The notes: generated by a model from the letters alone, not told the origin. Shown: positions 51,887 through 60,286, counted from the stretch's first letter. The stretch is 61,012 nucleotides of DNA from Oscillospiraceae bacterium (GCA_022800525.1 JAAWQM010000011.1:1-61012); one strand, 5' to 3'. A program made the numbers and translations.

Positions 51887-54535
51887 TCAGATTCCGGACT
51901 TCTTTGCCAGCTCGTTCAGGGCGTTGACGACCTGATCCTCAGTGAAGCAGTATTTCATCTCGGTATAGCCCTCGCGCAGAGCTTCGATGTCCTCCTTGAC
52001 CTCCTTGCCGCGCAGGATGCAGTCCGCCATGATCTGCGCCAGCTTATCAAACTCCGCGGGGCCAAAGCCGAAGCGGGTCATCTCATTCACGCCCATACGC
52101 AGTGCGCCGGAGGCCGTGAAGCCCTCCTCCTCGGGGGTAGCCTGATAGTTGCAGATGATGTTGTTCCGCTCCAGGCGCATGGCCACATCGGGACCGGTGC
52201 CGTAGCCCACACTGACGATGACCTGATGGGTCTCGGTATAGTCGTTGGCCGGGTCGCCCGCCACATCCAGACCGGCGGCCTTCAGGCTCTTGGCGAAGCT
52301 CTTGGCGTTGTTCACCACGGCCTTCTGGTATTCATCCTTGAACTGGTTCATCTCATACGCCGCCATCAGCAGGCCCAGCTGGGTACCCAGGTGGTGGTTG
52401 GAGACGCTGCCGGGGAACGCGCGGGATTCGATGGTCTCCCACAGGCCGTATTTCAGTTGATCCTTCTTGTAGTTGACGCCGATGACGCCGCGCTGGGGAC
52501 CGAAGAAGGTCTTGTGGGTGGAGCCGGTGACGATCTCCGCGCCCTCCTGGAAGGGCTTCTGGAAGTGGTCTCCGATGAGGCCCAGGACGTGGGCCATGTC
52601 GTACATGATGGTGGTCTGGAGGCCCATGTCGTCCACGTACTTGCGGATGGCGGCCACAGGCTCCTTGTGCAGCACCATGCTCTTGCCGAAGATGATGAAC
52701 TCCGGGCGGTACTGGTCGATGACCTTCTTGGTCTCCTCCACGTCAATCCTGTAGATGTTGTCCTTGCAGACGGGGAAGTTCACGATAGCCTGCCGCTCGG
52801 TGACAGGGTCGATGGCAATGTAGTCGTGAAGCGCGCCCATCGGCTGAGCGGACAGGTGGCCACCCTTGACGATATGGTTGTTCAGCACATAGCCCAGGCG
52901 CTTGGGGTCATGCTTGCGGTCCAGGCGGTTCTTCCAGTCCATCAGGGAGGAGAACACCGCCGTGTTGGACATCTGGCCGCTGATGCAGCGGGTCTCCACC
53001 TCGGCGCAGCCCAGGAACGCCCGCATTTCCTCCACCAGAAGCTGCTCCACCTCGTCGATGAACTCGGTGCCCTGGTAGTAGAACACGTCCGCGTCATAGA
53101 AGCTCTTGATCTTCCGGTGCTCGGCATAGCGGAAGGACGGGTCGCTGGCGCTGAGGAGCCGCACAGCCCGGGAGGGGCTCATCTCGGAGGGGATCAGGTT
53201 CACACACTTTTCCTGACGCCAGGAATGATTCTCAATAGCCCTGCCGATAAGCTCCAGAGCTTTCGGGGCGCGGTCACCGGAACCGACGGCGTTGTCGTCC
53301 TCCGCGGGACGGTAGATGATGGGACGGGCGTAGGGAGGCGCGTCCACACGCATGTGGTAGGGCGGGATGACGGCCTTGAGCCGCTTGCCGCGTACGTCAA
53401 TCTGGACCTCGTCGTCCTCCAGGGTGTCGCTGTCCACAATGGCAAGACCGATGGAACGCTTGGCGGTCTCCTCCAGAATGACGGTCTTCAGGCCCTCGCC
53501 CTCATGGCGGTAATAGGGGACCATGGTGCCGCTGGTGACAAAGCCGATCTGCTTCTCTCCCTTATAGACGGGCATTCCGGCGCGCATGACGCCCTTGTCC
53601 AGCAGGGTGATAGGCATGATGCGGCGGGGCAGGTCGGTCAGGTCGGAGAAGTCCCGGTTCATGATGCGCTTGAAGACGGCGTACTGCTTCTCCAGGGGCT
53701 TGCGGCCGATGAAATCGCCCTTCTGCTCCGCGAAGCTGACGGCGAACTTGGCCAGAGGCACGGCGAAAATGGGGATTTCCTTGCCCTCGGGATCGTCGCC
53801 CATGTCGTGACCGTACAGGGGCAGGCAGGCCTCCAGACGGCAGGTGTCGCGCGCGCCCAGTCCGGCGGGCTTGGCGCCCAGCTCAATGAGCCGGTTCCAC
53901 AGCCATGCGGCCTCAGCGGACTCAATGTAGACCTCGAAGCCCAGGGGCTCGCCGGTGTAGCCGGTCTTGGCGACGCGGACGGTGCGGCCCTCAAATTTCA
54001 GGGTGTTCAGGGCGTTCTTGACGGGCTCGGTGACGGCCTCACCGCCGGAGAGCTTCTGCAATATCTCCTTGGACTTGGGGCCCTGGACGGCGATGGCGGC
54101 CCACTTATCGGTGATGACCGTCATTTTGGCGTCGTAGTTCTTGATCTGCTCGTTGAGGTGGGCAAGGTCCTTGTCGGTGTTGGCGGCGTTGACCACCAGC
54201 AGGTAGCGGTCCTCCTCAAAGCGGTAGAGGTAGGCGTCGTCCACCGCGCCGCCGTTCTCGTTGGGGATGATGGCGTACTGGGCCTGATTCAGGTCCAGGG
54301 CCTGGACGTTGCTGGACAGCACATGCTGGAGGAAGGGGACCATCTCAGGGCCCTCCACCAGGATGCGGCCCATATGGGAGACGTCGAAGAGGCTGCAAAA
54401 ATGCCGGGTGTAGAGGTGCTCGGCCACGATCTTGCTGGGATACTCGATGGGCATTTCCCAGCCGCCAAAGTCCACCATGGTGGCGCCGGCGGCGACGTGG
54501 ATGTCGTAGAGCTGAGTGCGTTTCAGGTCAGGCAT
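51887..54535 (-). CDS. GcvT-serine hydroxymethyltransferase fusion protein
   Basis: An 882-residue fusion. Residues 1 to about 405 are the glycine cleavage T-protein (aminomethyltransferase), with DFGGWEMPI, SLFDVSHMGR, GGAVDDAYLYR (catalytic Asp at 99/100) and GARDTCRLEA. Residues about 420-882 are a serine hydroxymethyltransferase: VNLIPSE at 445-451, DMAH at 646-649, PLP lysine 675 in GSTHKTFFGP. The SHMT half lacks the usual YPGxRYYGG motif and has RYAEHRKIKSFY instead, so it belongs to a divergent clade. The joint would pass methylene-THF from glycine cleavage to serine synthesis. No frameshift or internal start is needed; GGAGG precedes the ATG. Confidence 0.93.
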   Translation of the reverse strand: MPDLKRTQLYDIHVAAGATMVDFGGWEMPIEYPSKIVAEHLYTRHFCSLFDVSHMGRILVEGPEMVPFLQHVLSSNVQALDLNQAQYAIIPNENGGAVDDAYLYRFEEDRYLLVVNAANTDKDLAHLNEQIKNYDAKMTVITDKWAAIAVQGPKSKEILQKLSGGEAVTEPVKNALNTLKFEGRTVRVAKTGYTGEPLGFEVYIESAEAAWLWNRLIELGAKPAGLGARDTCRLEACLPLYGHDMGDDPEGKEIPIFAVPLAKFAVSFAEQKGDFIGRKPLEKQYAVFKRIMNRDFSDLTDLPRRIMPITLLDKGVMRAGMPVYKGEKQIGFVTSGTMVPYYRHEGEGLKTVILEETAKRSIGLAIVDSDTLEDDEVQIDVRGKRLKAVIPPYHMRVDAPPYARPIIYRPAEDDNAVGSGDRAPKALELIGRAIENHSWRQEKCVNLIPSEMSPSRAVRLLSASDPSFRYAEHRKIKSFYDADVFYYQGTEFIDEVEQLLVEEMRAFLGCAEVETRCISGQMSNTAVFSSLMDWKNRLDRKHDPKRLGYVLNNHIVKGGHLSAQPMGALHDYIAIDPVTERQAIVNFPVCKDNIYRIDVEETKKVIDQYRPEFIIFGKSMVLHKEPVAAIRKYVDDMGLQTTIMYDMAHVLGLIGDHFQKPFQEGAEIVTGSTHKTFFGPQRGVIGVNYKKDQLKYGLWETIESRAFPGSVSNHHLGTQLGLLMAAYEMNQFKDEYQKAVVNNAKSFAKSLKAAGLDVAGDPANDYTETHQVIVSVGYGTGPDVAMRLERNNIICNYQATPEEEGFTASGALRMGVNEMTRFGFGPAEFDKLAQIMADCILRGKEVKEDIEALREGYTEMKYCFTEDQVVNALNELAKKSGI

Positions 54536-54584
54536 ATCGGTTTTCCTCCTAAAGAAATTTTCAAACTGAGAACAGATAACGCAG

Positions 54585-54622
54585 ATAAAAAAGAAGAGCG
54601 CAACAAAACCACCTTGTTACGC
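54585..54622 (-). terminator. Expression-platform terminator of the glycine riboswitch
   Basis: On the minus strand GCGTAACAA / TTGTTGCGC around GGTGGTT is followed by TCTTCTTTTTT. It lies just after the second aptamer, so glycine binding presumably prevents its formation. Confidence 0.7.
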
Positions 54623-54797
54623 CTCTGTCGTTTCACCTGAGAGATTCCACACGGCCAAACAGCCGCAGTTGCCCCGCCGGCGCGTCTGAGCCATGCAGCC
54701 CGGCGCTTTCCAGATTTCGTCCCGATCCAGTCCTTTTGCCTGAGAGAGTATGGCGATGCTCCTTCGGCGCCGCGCAGGGGCGGTCTCTCCTGGATCG
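54622..54797 (-). promoter_or_regulatory. Tandem glycine riboswitch
   Basis: Two aptamer cores are visible on the minus strand. The first has GGAGAGACC, GCCGAAGGAGCA and CTCTCAGGCAAAAGGAC; the second has CTGGAAAGCGCCGG, GGGGCAACTG and ATCTCTCAGGTGAAACGACAG. This is the standard two-aptamer glycine class, here controlling the gcvT-SHMT/gcvH/gcvPA/gcvPB operon. Confidence 0.93.
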
Positions 54798-54838
54798 TTC
54801 ATCCGCATATGGAGTTGTCACGTTTCCTTACCCTCTTA

Positions 54839-54867
54839 AAGATACCAGCCGAAAGCCTAACTGTCAA
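54839..54867 (-). promoter_or_regulatory. Promoter of the glycine cleavage operon
   Basis: TTGACA (54862-54867), 17-nt spacer, TATCTT (54839-54844) on the minus strand, about 40 nt before the first aptamer. Confidence 0.8.
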
Positions 54868-54982
54868 GGTAAAATTTAGGTTTTTTTTGTAGAATCGTAC
54901 AACGGGCCGGGTGTCTCCGCGCCGGCACGCCATATCTGCGGGTTCCTGACGGTGAAAATCAGTTTTCAGCCCGATCCCGCCG

Positions 54983-55025
54983 GGAAAATGAATTTGCCAG
55001 TCCCGGCGTCAAAAATTCATTTTCC
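54983..55025. repeat. 13-bp inverted repeat upstream of the zinc-ribbon gene
   Basis: GGAAAATGAATTT (54983-54995) and AAATTCATTTTCC (55013-55025) are perfect reverse complements. Function unknown; no T-run follows. Confidence 0.6.
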
Positions 55026-55033
55026 TGGGTTCC

Positions 55034-55073
55034 GCAAGAATTTCTTGCATAAAACACGGTGTTCTGATATAAT
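55034..55073 (+). promoter_or_regulatory. Promoter with palindrome over the -35 box
   Basis: TTGCAT (55045-55050), 17-nt spacer, perfect TATAAT (55068-55073). The palindrome GCAAGAA-T-TTCTTGC (55034-55048) overlaps the -35 box and may be an operator. It would drive the zinc-ribbon and tatD genes with a leader of about 130 nt. Confidence 0.7.
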
Positions 55074-55101
55074 GCAGGGCAGAATAAATTCCAGGCTTTG
55101 T

Positions 55102-55179
55102 GTTCGCCGCCGCTTGCGGCGGCGAACAAAGCGGCTCAAATCAAGCGCATTATGTCCGAATTCTATATTCGGACATAAT
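55102..55179. repeat. Two-hairpin leader repeat, copy F1
   Basis: A perfect 12-bp stem GTTCGCCGCCGC/GCGGCGGCGAAC (55102-55127) is followed by CAAAGCGGCTCAAATCAA and a perfect 13-bp stem ATTATGTCCGAAT/ATTCGGACATAAT (55149-55179). Similar layout and shared middle sequence at 47785-47875. Confidence 0.65.
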
Positions 55180-55212
55180 ACCTACAAGCCCTGGACCATA
55201 AGGAGAAAAATC

Positions 55213-55530
55213 ATGTCAAAACGCTGCCCTGATTGTGGGTTCGTCAATGAAGATTCCCGCATTTACTGCGGCTCCTGCGGCGAACCGCTGGACGCTGAGC
55301 TCCGGCTGTTGAAGGATCTCTCCGAACAGAAGAAAAACGCCCCCATCGAAGACCCCGCTCCGTCAGACGCTCCCAAGCCCGCCTCCCGCCGGAGGAGTGA
55401 CGGCGACGACGGCTATGTCCCCCGCAAGATGGCGCAGGAGAAAAAAACCAGCCCTCTGCCCTGGATCCTGCTGGCCCTGGGCGTTATCCTTGTGGTGGCA
55501 GGCTACCTGATTCTGAGCTATGCTGTTTGA
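55213..55530 (+). CDS. Zinc-ribbon membrane-anchored small protein
   Basis: A 105-residue protein: an N-terminal zinc ribbon with CPDC (residues 5-8) and CGSC (18-21), a charged linker with many Asp, Arg and Lys, and a C-terminal membrane helix PWILLALGVILVVAGYLIL. Such tail-anchored zinc-ribbon proteins are widespread and mostly uncharacterised. AAGGAG precedes the ATG. It overlaps tatD by 11 bp. Confidence 0.78.
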   Translation: MSKRCPDCGFVNEDSRIYCGSCGEPLDAELRLLKDLSEQKKNAPIEDPAPSDAPKPASRRRSDGDDGYVPRKMAQEKKTSPLPWILLALGVILVVAGYLILSYAV

Positions 55531-56293
55531 CACACACGCCCATTATGACGCGGAACAATTCGACCAGGACCGGGAGGCGGTCCTGGCCGGATTGCCGTCC
55601 AGGGACGTTTCCTTTGTGGTCAACCCCGGCTGCGATATCCGCTCTTCCCGGAAAGCCGTGGAGCTGGCCCGCCAATGGCCGTTCCTGTACGCCGCCGTGG
55701 GGTATCATCCGGAGGAGTGCGGACCCTACGATCCGGCGGAATTGGATGTTTTCCGGGAGCTGGCCCGGGACCCGAAGGTTGTCGCCATCGGGGAAATCGG
55801 ACTGGACTACTATTGGGAGGAAAATCCGCCCAGGGAGCTCCAGCGGCGGGTTTTCCGGGACCAGATGGCTCTGGCCCGGGAGCTGGAGCTGCCGGTCATC
55901 GTCCACGACCGGGAAGCCCATGGGGACAGCCTTTCCATCATCAGGGAGTTTCCCCAGGTGCGGGGGGTGTTCCACTGCTTCTCCGGCAGCGCCGGAATGG
56001 CGCGGGAGCTGGTGAAGCTGGGGTGGATGATATCATTTACCGGGGTGCTGACCTACAAAAACGCCCGGAAGGCCGTGGAGGCCGCCCAGGCGGCGCCCCT
56101 GGACCGCATTATGATTGAGACGGACAGTCCGTATATGGCCCCTGTGCCCCACCGCGGGAAGCGGAACGATTCCGGGTATGTCCGCCATGTCTGCGAGAAG
56201 CTGGCGGAGATCAAGGGGATATCCTTTGAGGAATGCGCCAGAATCACGCTGGAGAATGGGCTGCGGTTTTATGGGATCACCAGGCCGGACTGA
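55520..56293 (+). CDS. TatD family metal-dependent hydrolase
   Basis: A 257-residue TIM-barrel nuclease/hydrolase. Metal ligands are the N-terminal DTHAHYD (His6, His8), Glu in GEIGLDYYW near 93-101, His in VIVHDREAHGD, His in FHCFSGS and Asp in ETDSPYMAP. Members act as DNA 3'-exonucleases or D-aminoacyl-like hydrolases. Its start lies within the previous gene, so they are coupled. Confidence 0.94.
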   Translation: MLFDTHAHYDAEQFDQDREAVLAGLPSRDVSFVVNPGCDIRSSRKAVELARQWPFLYAAVGYHPEECGPYDPAELDVFRELARDPKVVAIGEIGLDYYWEENPPRELQRRVFRDQMALARELELPVIVHDREAHGDSLSIIREFPQVRGVFHCFSGSAGMARELVKLGWMISFTGVLTYKNARKAVEAAQAAPLDRIMIETDSPYMAPVPHRGKRNDSGYVRHVCEKLAEIKGISFEECARITLENGLRFYGITRPD

Positions 56294-56366
56294 AAGACCT
56301 GTTTTGCAATGAAAGCGGCGTTCAGCGCTTTTGGATAACCTGTACAGGGGATGCATTGCAGGAATA

Positions 56367-56402
56367 AAAGGACGGGCAGCAGCGCTGCCCGTCCTTTTAT
56401 TT
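56367..56402. terminator. Bidirectional terminator after tatD
   Basis: AAAAGGACGGGCAGC / GCTGCCCGTCCTTTT is a perfect stem with A- and T-rich ends. It closes tatD and the convergent DUF2461 gene, whose stop lies in the right end. Confidence 0.9.
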
Positions 56403-57074
56403 CAGATCGTCCAATCCCGCTTTGCAGAAGCTCTTGAAATACTGGTAAAATGGTTCCAGGAAGCTGTAGCCGTCTGACAGCGTGTCCACCAGCTCCGGCG
56501 TATACAGCGCTTCATCTATGGGGCTGTAGCGGCCGACTGAGAGGTCCTTTTTATTGTACCACTCCGCCAGCAGCGGGGTGGCGTCCCCTTTTTTGCGGGC
56601 GTAGTCCTGGCCTTGGACCGCGAAACGGCCATCCTTGTTCAGCCGCCGCACCAGCTTTTCCAGCCGCCTGGGGTCCTCATCCATGTCGCGGCGCATGGCC
56701 GCCAGGGTCTGGGCGTCCGCGTTCCAGAAGCCGACACCGTAGCTCCACTCCTCCGGGGTGATCTCGAACCAGAATACCGGCTGGTGGCTCCAGATGTCGT
56801 TCTCCGGGCGGATGGTAAACCACAGATGGTCCTTGTATGGCCCTCGGCCATGGAGACGGCGGGCGTCACGGTAGATGCGGCAGACGTGGAGGTTCAGGTC
56901 CAGCTTTGGGTGCTTGTCCATGAATTTGTCATAGACTTCTTTTCCTAATTCCACTGTCGGGGTGTAGAGATGGTCGGTATAGTCCTGCTTGTGGGCCATG
57001 AACCAGTCCCGGTTGTTGTTCAGGCGGATTCCCCACATGAATTCGATTGTTTTATCCGAAAAGCCTGTAAACAT
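56397..57074 (-). CDS. DUF2461 domain-containing protein
   Basis: A 225-residue protein matching DUF2461: NNNRDWFMAHKQDY near the start, RIYRDARRLHGRGPYKDHLW in the middle, and WSYGVGFW. The biochemical role of the family is unknown. GGATCC/AAAGGATC-like ribosome site precedes the ATG. Repeat copy C lies just upstream. Confidence 0.88.
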   Translation of the reverse strand: MFTGFSDKTIEFMWGIRLNNNRDWFMAHKQDYTDHLYTPTVELGKEVYDKFMDKHPKLDLNLHVCRIYRDARRLHGRGPYKDHLWFTIRPENDIWSHQPVFWFEITPEEWSYGVGFWNADAQTLAAMRRDMDEDPRRLEKLVRRLNKDGRFAVQGQDYARKKGDATPLLAEWYNKKDLSVGRYSPIDEALYTPELVDTLSDGYSFLEPFYQYFKSFCKAGLDDLK

Positions 57075-57130
57075 GATGGATCCTTTCTTCGCGCCGTCCC
57101 GGCGCGAGGGTTAATTGGTTCTATTTGTTA

Positions 57131-57490
57131 CCCCGGGCTTGCGCAGCCCGGACCTGCGGTTACTTTTTGCTTGTGCAAAAAGTAACCAAAAACACACCAG
57201 AACCTACGGTTCTGGACTCCCTTCTCGGTGATGCCTGCGGCATGACCTCGGCGAGGGATTTTTGGACACGCCTGCAAGTGAAGAGCTGCGGCGCCCCGTG
57301 AACAAGAGGTCCTTCGGGCATCTGATCTAGTGGTCTGGCAATTGACCAACTCCGGCTGACGCCCTGTTAAAGGGTCAGAGCCATCTAGGCAGTGACGCGC
57401 TAGCGGCACTGCCGGGCCGGCCGTTGGGCCGCAGGCACAATGACGGCCCGGCGGGGCGTTCTGCCGCGGGATGCTTTCTGTACGATGCAT
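57131..57490 (+). repeat. Dispersed structured repeat, copy C
   Basis: Nearly the same as 12748-13110 in the same orientation. The second hairpin is a 13-bp stem GGTTACTTTTTGC/GCAAAAAGTAACC (57158-57170/57175-57187): one extra pair versus copy B, with both sides lengthened. From 57490 to 57700 follow GTAGGGGCGG- and GCGGGCGCAC-type palindromes. No protein gene is supported from 57075 to 57988. Confidence 0.82.
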
Positions 57491-57908
57491 CTGCGTAGGG
57501 GCGGATATCATCCACCCGCGCACCGAAGGACTGCTTCGCGCCTGCTGTACTGCGCATCTGCCCTTCGCTTTGCGGGCGCACACTGTGCGCCCCTGCACAG
57601 GCCAATCGCTGCTCAATATTTTTCAATACAAGACAAGACCCTATAGGTCCTGCCCTTGCGCTAATTCAGGGAAAGCCTCTTGCAATCCAATAATTATGTA
57701 GTAAAATAAATGTGCGAGATGGCAGAAGCAGGGCGTGGAGGACCCCTCTCCCCCACGCCCCTATGCAGGAGATCACGCCTCCCACACAGCAGATATAACT
57801 GCGCCACGCCCATTATAACCGTTTTCCTGAAATTTAGCAAGGGGAGAATGGGCCTTGTGTTGCAGCTTCGGCGGTGCGGGAATAATTCTGCGCCGCTTTT
57901 GTTGTCTC

Positions 57909-57952
57909 GGCGCTGTCCGCAGGGCGGGGACTCCCGCCCTGCGGACAGCGCC
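57909..57952. repeat. Perfect 20-bp inverted repeat
   Basis: GGCGCTGTCCGCAGGGCGGG (57909-57928) and its exact reverse complement (57933-57952) around GACT. It is not followed by a T-run on either strand, so a simple terminator is unlikely. Confidence 0.8.
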
Positions 57953-57988
57953 GTTGAGCTATTTCAATTTTAAGAAAGGATGAAATTC

Positions 57989-58378
57989 ATGGCACTGAGC
58001 AATAAAAAGAAAGAGAACTTGAAGGAATCCCTCAAAAAATCGGGCGCTATTGCCCCAGCCGACACAATGATCGACGCTGCCTACGCCAACTACATCCAAT
58101 TCGGAATCGGCGGCGTCCTGCTCCAGCGGCCCAAGCCAGGGTTTGCCTGCTTCACCGAAGAAAAATTTATCTGGACCGGCGCAGGCGACGACATCATCAT
58201 CCCCTACTCTCAGATCCGCGAATTGGGTAAATGTCTGATTATGCTGATGCCGATGGGCATCAAAATCACCTATCAATCCGAATCCAACGGAAAGCTGGTG
58301 AAGAAAAAATTCTCCATTTGGAGCCGGCAAAAGTGGCTGGCCCTCATAGAGGAAAAATCAAAAGTCACCTGCTCCTGA
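57989..58378 (+). CDS. Unknown 129-residue protein, possibly PH/GRAM-like
   Basis: A small basic protein: MALSNKKKENLKESLKKSG, then a beta-rich part with GGVLLQRPKPGFACFTEEKFIW and IPYSQIRELGKCLI. This alternation and length suggest a bacterial PH- or GRAM-like fold, but I could not confirm it. I chose the ATG at 57989, 9 nt after AAAGG; another ATG lies 3 codons upstream directly on the ribosome site. It stands alone. Confidence 0.6.
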   Translation: MALSNKKKENLKESLKKSGAIAPADTMIDAAYANYIQFGIGGVLLQRPKPGFACFTEEKFIWTGAGDDIIIPYSQIRELGKCLIMLMPMGIKITYQSESNGKLVKKKFSIWSRQKWLALIEEKSKVTCS

Positions 58379-58428
58379 CCGCCGCCCCTGTGAGGCGCTT
58401 TCCGGACTGAAAGGGCGGAAGTAATACA

Positions 58429-59154
58429 TCACCTCTGCTCCTCCTCCAAGCTCCAACCATACAGCGGGTACCGCTGAATAGCGCCGAAAATCTTCTTTTT
58501 CAACTGTGGGAACTGCTTTTCCAACCGGAGAAGCAGTTCCTTTGTCTCTTCCCGCTTGGTAGTTCCGTTGGCCGGACACGGATTTTTCACCACAGGAAGA
58601 TTCAGGCGGCGTACCGCGCCGCGGACCTCCCGTTCCTGCACATACAGCAACGGCCTGATCTGCGTCACCCCGCTCCTGTCCAGATACGTCACCGGCTGGA
58701 AGCACCCGATCCGCCCCTCCAGGAACAAGCTCATCACCATTGTCTCCACCGCATCGTCATAATGGTGTCCCAGTGCAATTTTGCTCAGCCCCAGACGGTT
58801 CATCTCCGTACTCAGCGCCCCCCGCCGCAGTTTTGCGCACAGCGAACACGGATTCTTCTCTTTCCGGTACTCAAACACGATTTCATAAATGGGCACCGGG
58901 ATCAGATGATATGGGACGCCCAGCTCCCCGCACAGTCTGGCGATGGGTCCAAAATCCATCCCCGGGGCGGCACTGTCGATAGTCAGCGCCGCCACCTCAA
59001 ATCTCTTCGGGTAGAAATCCCGCAGCTTCGCCAGCGCCGCCAGCGTCAGCACTGAGTCCTTCCCTCCGCTGACGCCCACCGCCACCACGTCCCCAGCGTC
59101 AATCATATTGTAGTCCTCCACACACCGGCGGACCAGAGATAAAATGCGCTGCAT
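58429..59154 (-). CDS. ttcA: TtcA-like tRNA 2-thiocytidine synthetase
   Basis: A 241-residue PP-loop ATPase. The loop SGGKDS is at 29-34, the Fe-S cysteine pair Cys103/Cys106 in NPCSLC, and a third cysteine Cys193 in NPCPANG, matching the TtcA/TtuA group that thiolates tRNA C32 or U54. The firmicute branch is best called TtcA-like. AAGGGGG precedes the ATG. Confidence 0.88.
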   Translation of the reverse strand: MQRILSLVRRCVEDYNMIDAGDVVAVGVSGGKDSVLTLAALAKLRDFYPKRFEVAALTIDSAAPGMDFGPIARLCGELGVPYHLIPVPIYEIVFEYRKEKNPCSLCAKLRRGALSTEMNRLGLSKIALGHHYDDAVETMVMSLFLEGRIGCFQPVTYLDRSGVTQIRPLLYVQEREVRGAVRRLNLPVVKNPCPANGTTKREETKELLLRLEKQFPQLKKKIFGAIQRYPLYGWSLEEEQR

Positions 59155-59272
59155 CGCGCCGCCCCCTTCCTGGCGTTGCCATGAATTTTGAAAATTGAAG
59201 TAAAGAAATCAGAAGATAATCAAAGAAAACAGAAGATATCAGGAGATTATACTATGATAAATTAAAATGCTG

Positions 59273-59302
59273 TTGACAAACCGCTTGGTCCTGTGGTATA
59301 AA
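59273..59302 (+). promoter_or_regulatory. rplM-rpsI promoter
   Basis: TTGACA (59273-59278), an 18-nt spacer and TATAAA (59297-59302). Confidence 0.8.
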
Positions 59303-59354
59303 TATGATTGCGCGTAAACAGCATTGTAACTGATTTCGCGTAAAAAAACAAGTA

Positions 59355-59416
59355 TTCCTTCGATGACGAGACGGCAGGAGCCTTAACCCACTCCTGTTCT
59401 TTCGTAATCGAAGGAA
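59355..59416 (+). ncRNA. Putative L13 leader (autoregulatory mRNA structure)
   Basis: TTCCTTCGAT and ATCGAAGGAA close a stem that also pairs ACGA with TCGT and GCAGGAG with CTCCTGT around CTTAACCCA. It lies 22 nt before rplM, the place and shape of the firmicute L13 leader, which is thought to bind L13. Confidence 0.75.
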
Positions 59417-59438
59417 CCAGAAAAAGGAGAAAACAGCC

Positions 59439-59867
59439 ATGTCCACTTTTATGGCAAACAAGGGCAATATCGTCCGCAAGTGGTACGTTGTTGACGCCGC
59501 CGGCAAGCCCTTGGGCAAGACCGCCGTCATCGTCGCTGACCTTCTGCGCGGCAAGCGTAAGCCCACCTACACCCCCCACGCCGACTGCGGCGACAATGTC
59601 ATCGTCATCAACGCATCCAAGGCCGTGCTTACCGGCAAGAAGCTGGAGCAGAAGATGTACCGCACCCACTCCGGCTGGGTGGGCGGCCTCAAGGAGACCA
59701 ACTACAAGGATATGATGGCCAAGAAGCCCGAGCTGGCCATGCGTGTGGCCGTGCGCGGCATGATGCCCCGCAATGTGGTCACCAAGGATTCCCTCAAGCG
59801 CCTGCACGTCTACGCCGGCGACACCCACGAGCAGCAGGCTCAGAAGCCTGAGCTCTACGCGGAATAA
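59439..59867 (+). CDS. rplM: 50S ribosomal protein L13
   Basis: A 142-residue L13 with the KWYVVDAAGKPLGK opening, a central AVLTGKKLEQKMYRTHSGWVGGLKE stretch in outline, and VRGMMPRN near 107-114. Standard length. AAAAAGGAG site upstream. Paired with rpsI 14 bp downstream. Confidence 0.98.
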   Translation: MSTFMANKGNIVRKWYVVDAAGKPLGKTAVIVADLLRGKRKPTYTPHADCGDNVIVINASKAVLTGKKLEQKMYRTHSGWVGGLKETNYKDMMAKKPELAMRVAVRGMMPRNVVTKDSLKRLHVYAGDTHEQQAQKPELYAE

Positions 59868-59881
59868 GGAGGTAGAGGAAC

Positions 59882-60286
59882 ATGTATCAGTCTAAAAAGC
59901 CCTATCTGTACGGCACAGGCCGTCGGAAGTCCTCTGTCGCCCGCGTCCAGGTCTATCCGGGCGGCACTGGATCCATCACCATCAACGGCCGTGACATTGA
60001 GGAATATTTTGGCCTTGATACCCTGAAGATGATTGTCCGTCAGCCCCTGGTGGCTACCGCCAACGAGGGCAAGGTGGACATTGTCGCCACAGTCAAGGGC
60101 GGCGGTGTCAGCGGACAGGCAGGCGCCCTGCGCCACGGTATTTCCCGCGCTCTGTTGCTGGCCAGCGATGACAATCGTCCCGTTCTCAAGAAGGCCGGGT
60201 TTCTCACCCGTGACCCGCGTATGAAGGAACGCAAGAAGTACGGCCTCAAGGCCGCAAGACGCGCGCCGCAGTTCAGCAAGCGTTAA
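59882..60286 (+). CDS. rpsI: 30S ribosomal protein S9
   Basis: A 134-residue S9 with [12 protein letters not shown] near the start, [19 protein letters not shown] in the middle and the basic C-terminus [16 protein letters not shown] whose last residues reach the ribosomal P-site. GGAGGTAGAGG precedes the ATG. Confidence 0.98.
   Translation: MYQSKKPYLYGTGRRKSSVARVQVYPGGTGSITINGRDIEEYFGLDTLKMIVRQPLVATANEGKVDIVATVKGGGVSGQAGALRHGISRALLLASDDNRPVLKKAGFLTRDPRMKERKKYGLKAARRAPQFSKR

Noticed and set aside
51770-54640. Long open frame (about 950 codons) on the plus strand antisense to the GcvT-SHMT gene
   Set aside because: It mirrors the GC-rich codon pattern of the real gene, runs through the riboswitch boundary and shows no known domain.
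57710-57973. 87-codon open frame upstream of the small PH-like gene
   Set aside because: It crosses hairpins and the 20-bp inverted repeat, has no ribosome site and an arginine/cysteine-rich random composition.
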